50,660 nt of DNA from Syntrophaceae bacterium UBA6109 (lineage in GTDB: Bacteria > Desulfobacterota > Syntrophia > Syntrophales > UBA6109): positions 1,536 through 52,195 of the forward strand of contig DIWJ01000063.1 in assembly GCA_002428445.1 (NCBI GenBank). The letters are read 5' to 3'. Shown one piece after another: positions 50,152 to 50,660 of this stretch. The notes beneath the pieces were generated by a model that was given only the letters and a program-made list of their open reading frames with translations, had not been told where the DNA came from and ran no database searches. Numbering within the stretch: the stretch's first letter is position 1; every line of letters begins with the position of its first letter. A program made the position numbers and the translations under genes.

Positions 50152-50660
50152 ATGACCGATAGAAAGCAGAAGCTTGAATTGACATGGATCGGAAAGGAGA
50201 ACCGGCCGAGGCTGGAGCCGCGAATTCTTCTGGAGGACACGGAGAAGTCCTGTCATGCGGCGCACCGCGTGACGGACAAGGACATCTTCGACAACCGACT
50301 TATCTTCGGCGACAACCTGCTGGCGTTGAAGGCGCTGGAGCAGGAGTTTGCGGGGAAGATCAAATGTGTTTTCATCGATCCTCCTTACAATACCGGTAGC
50401 GCCTTTACCCATTACGATGATGGGTTGGAGCATTCCATCTGGCTTTCTCTTATGCGAGATCGGCTGGAGTTGCTGCACTCCCTGCTTTCGGATGACGGTT
50501 CGATGTGGATTACTATCGATGACAATGAGGCGCATTATTTGAAGATAGTGTGCGATGAAGTATTTGGGCGAAGGAATTTTGTGGCAAATGTGGTTTGGGA
50601 AAAGGTTTACACTCCTAAGAGCAATGGTCGGGGGCTTAGCAGGCCGTTGAAAAACGGGCA
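50152..50660 (+). CDS. Type III-like (beta-class) DNA methyltransferase, 5' part
   Basis: 169 codons to the window edge. After LTWIGKENRPRLEPRILLED and IFDNRLIFGDNLLALKALE comes the catalytic motif IDPPYNTG (76-82) and LLSDDGSMWITIDDNEAHYL; motif IV ahead of motif I marks a beta-class N6-adenine or N4-cytosine Mod-like enzyme. GAGAGGG precedes the ATG. The last dozen codons no longer look like the family and the DNA resembles the dispersed-repeat ends, so a disruption at ~50620 is possible. A Res-type partner would be expected beyond the edge. Confidence 0.8.
   Translation, partial: MTDRKQKLELTWIGKENRPRLEPRILLEDTEKSCHAAHRVTDKDIFDNRLIFGDNLLALKALEQEFAGKIKCVFIDPPYNTGSAFTHYDDGLEHSIWLSLMRDRLELLHSLLSDDGSMWITIDDNEAHYLKIVCDEVFGRRNFVANVVWEKVYTPKSNGRGLSRPLKNG

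Noticed and set aside
45082..50660. Class 1 DISARM system
   Set aside because: The SNF2 helicase and methylase recall DrmD and DrmMI, but the methylase is of the short type III/beta class, and Fic and DUF3800 occupy the interval. No DrmA, DrmB or DrmC is seen. The right side is unseen, so this is rejected only provisionally.

Overview
The window looks like the chromosome of a GC-rich Gram-negative bacterium. I infer a deltaproteobacterial, Syntrophales-like lineage (Desulfobacterota). The reasons are the mixture of outer-membrane and lipoprotein genes, a mannose-family PTS set without a IID component, PyrD paired with PyrK, GH57 glycan enzymes, MTA/SAH-deaminase-type amidohydrolases, and short dispersed palindromic repeats of a kind I associate with that group. 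No marker here fixes the species.

Region 1 (1-34.7 kb) is ordinary core chromosome. It starts with the 3'-truncated end of a tRNA-Met and a secreted FG-GAP protein. Next come a nitroreductase/YdcF pair, purB with an overlapping lipoprotein gene, and nadB, divergent from a tightly overlapping run tsaD-DUF2062-rsmA-DUF1460. A minus-strand block follows: PanG-like reductase, panB and aat, then GT2, a GNAT-DUF4922 fusion, an M15-type peptidase and a two-lobed beta-barrel protein. The plus-strand series PTS IIA-IIB-IIC, rimI, pyrK, pyrD and a DUF4384 protein is packed with stop/start overlaps. Then come hrpA, a class I adenylate cyclase next to a GH57-GT5 glycan enzyme, and two tandem paralogous amidohydrolases. 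Two non-coding features stand out: a 233-bp MITE-like element behind the purB-linked lipoprotein gene with related partial copies near 2 kb, and a possible discrete small transcript with an EF-hand-like mini-ORF in front of the panG-like gene.

Region 2 (34.8-44.5 kb) is an integrated element of about 9.7 kb. It lies between an intact tRNA-Leu(TAA) and a second copy of the tRNA 3' half; the 18-bp core is repeated exactly. It carries a tyrosine integrase, an AlpA-like regulator and a phage-O-type initiator with five 19-bp iterons inside its own gene (a lambda-like intragenic origin). It also has a partner replication protein, small phage-type genes and cargo (an orphan HSDR_N-like nuclease, a zinc-ribbon protein, an RHH protein). 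No capsid, portal or terminase gene is visible, so a phage satellite (PICI/P4-like) or small integrative element fits best. Paired CTCCCCA sites near both ends are probable integrase arm sites.

Region 3 (44.5-50.66 kb) is a second, probably older island at the same tRNA. Next to the decayed tRNA 3' half is a fragment of a P4-type integrase. It is followed by a defence-like cassette: an SNF2-family helicase preceded by a leader ORF and attenuator-like terminator, a Fic protein with its own strong promoter and operator-like repeats, a DUF3800 protein, and the start of a type III-like (beta-class) DNA methyltransferase cut by the window edge. The presumed endonuclease or partner helicase would lie outside the window.
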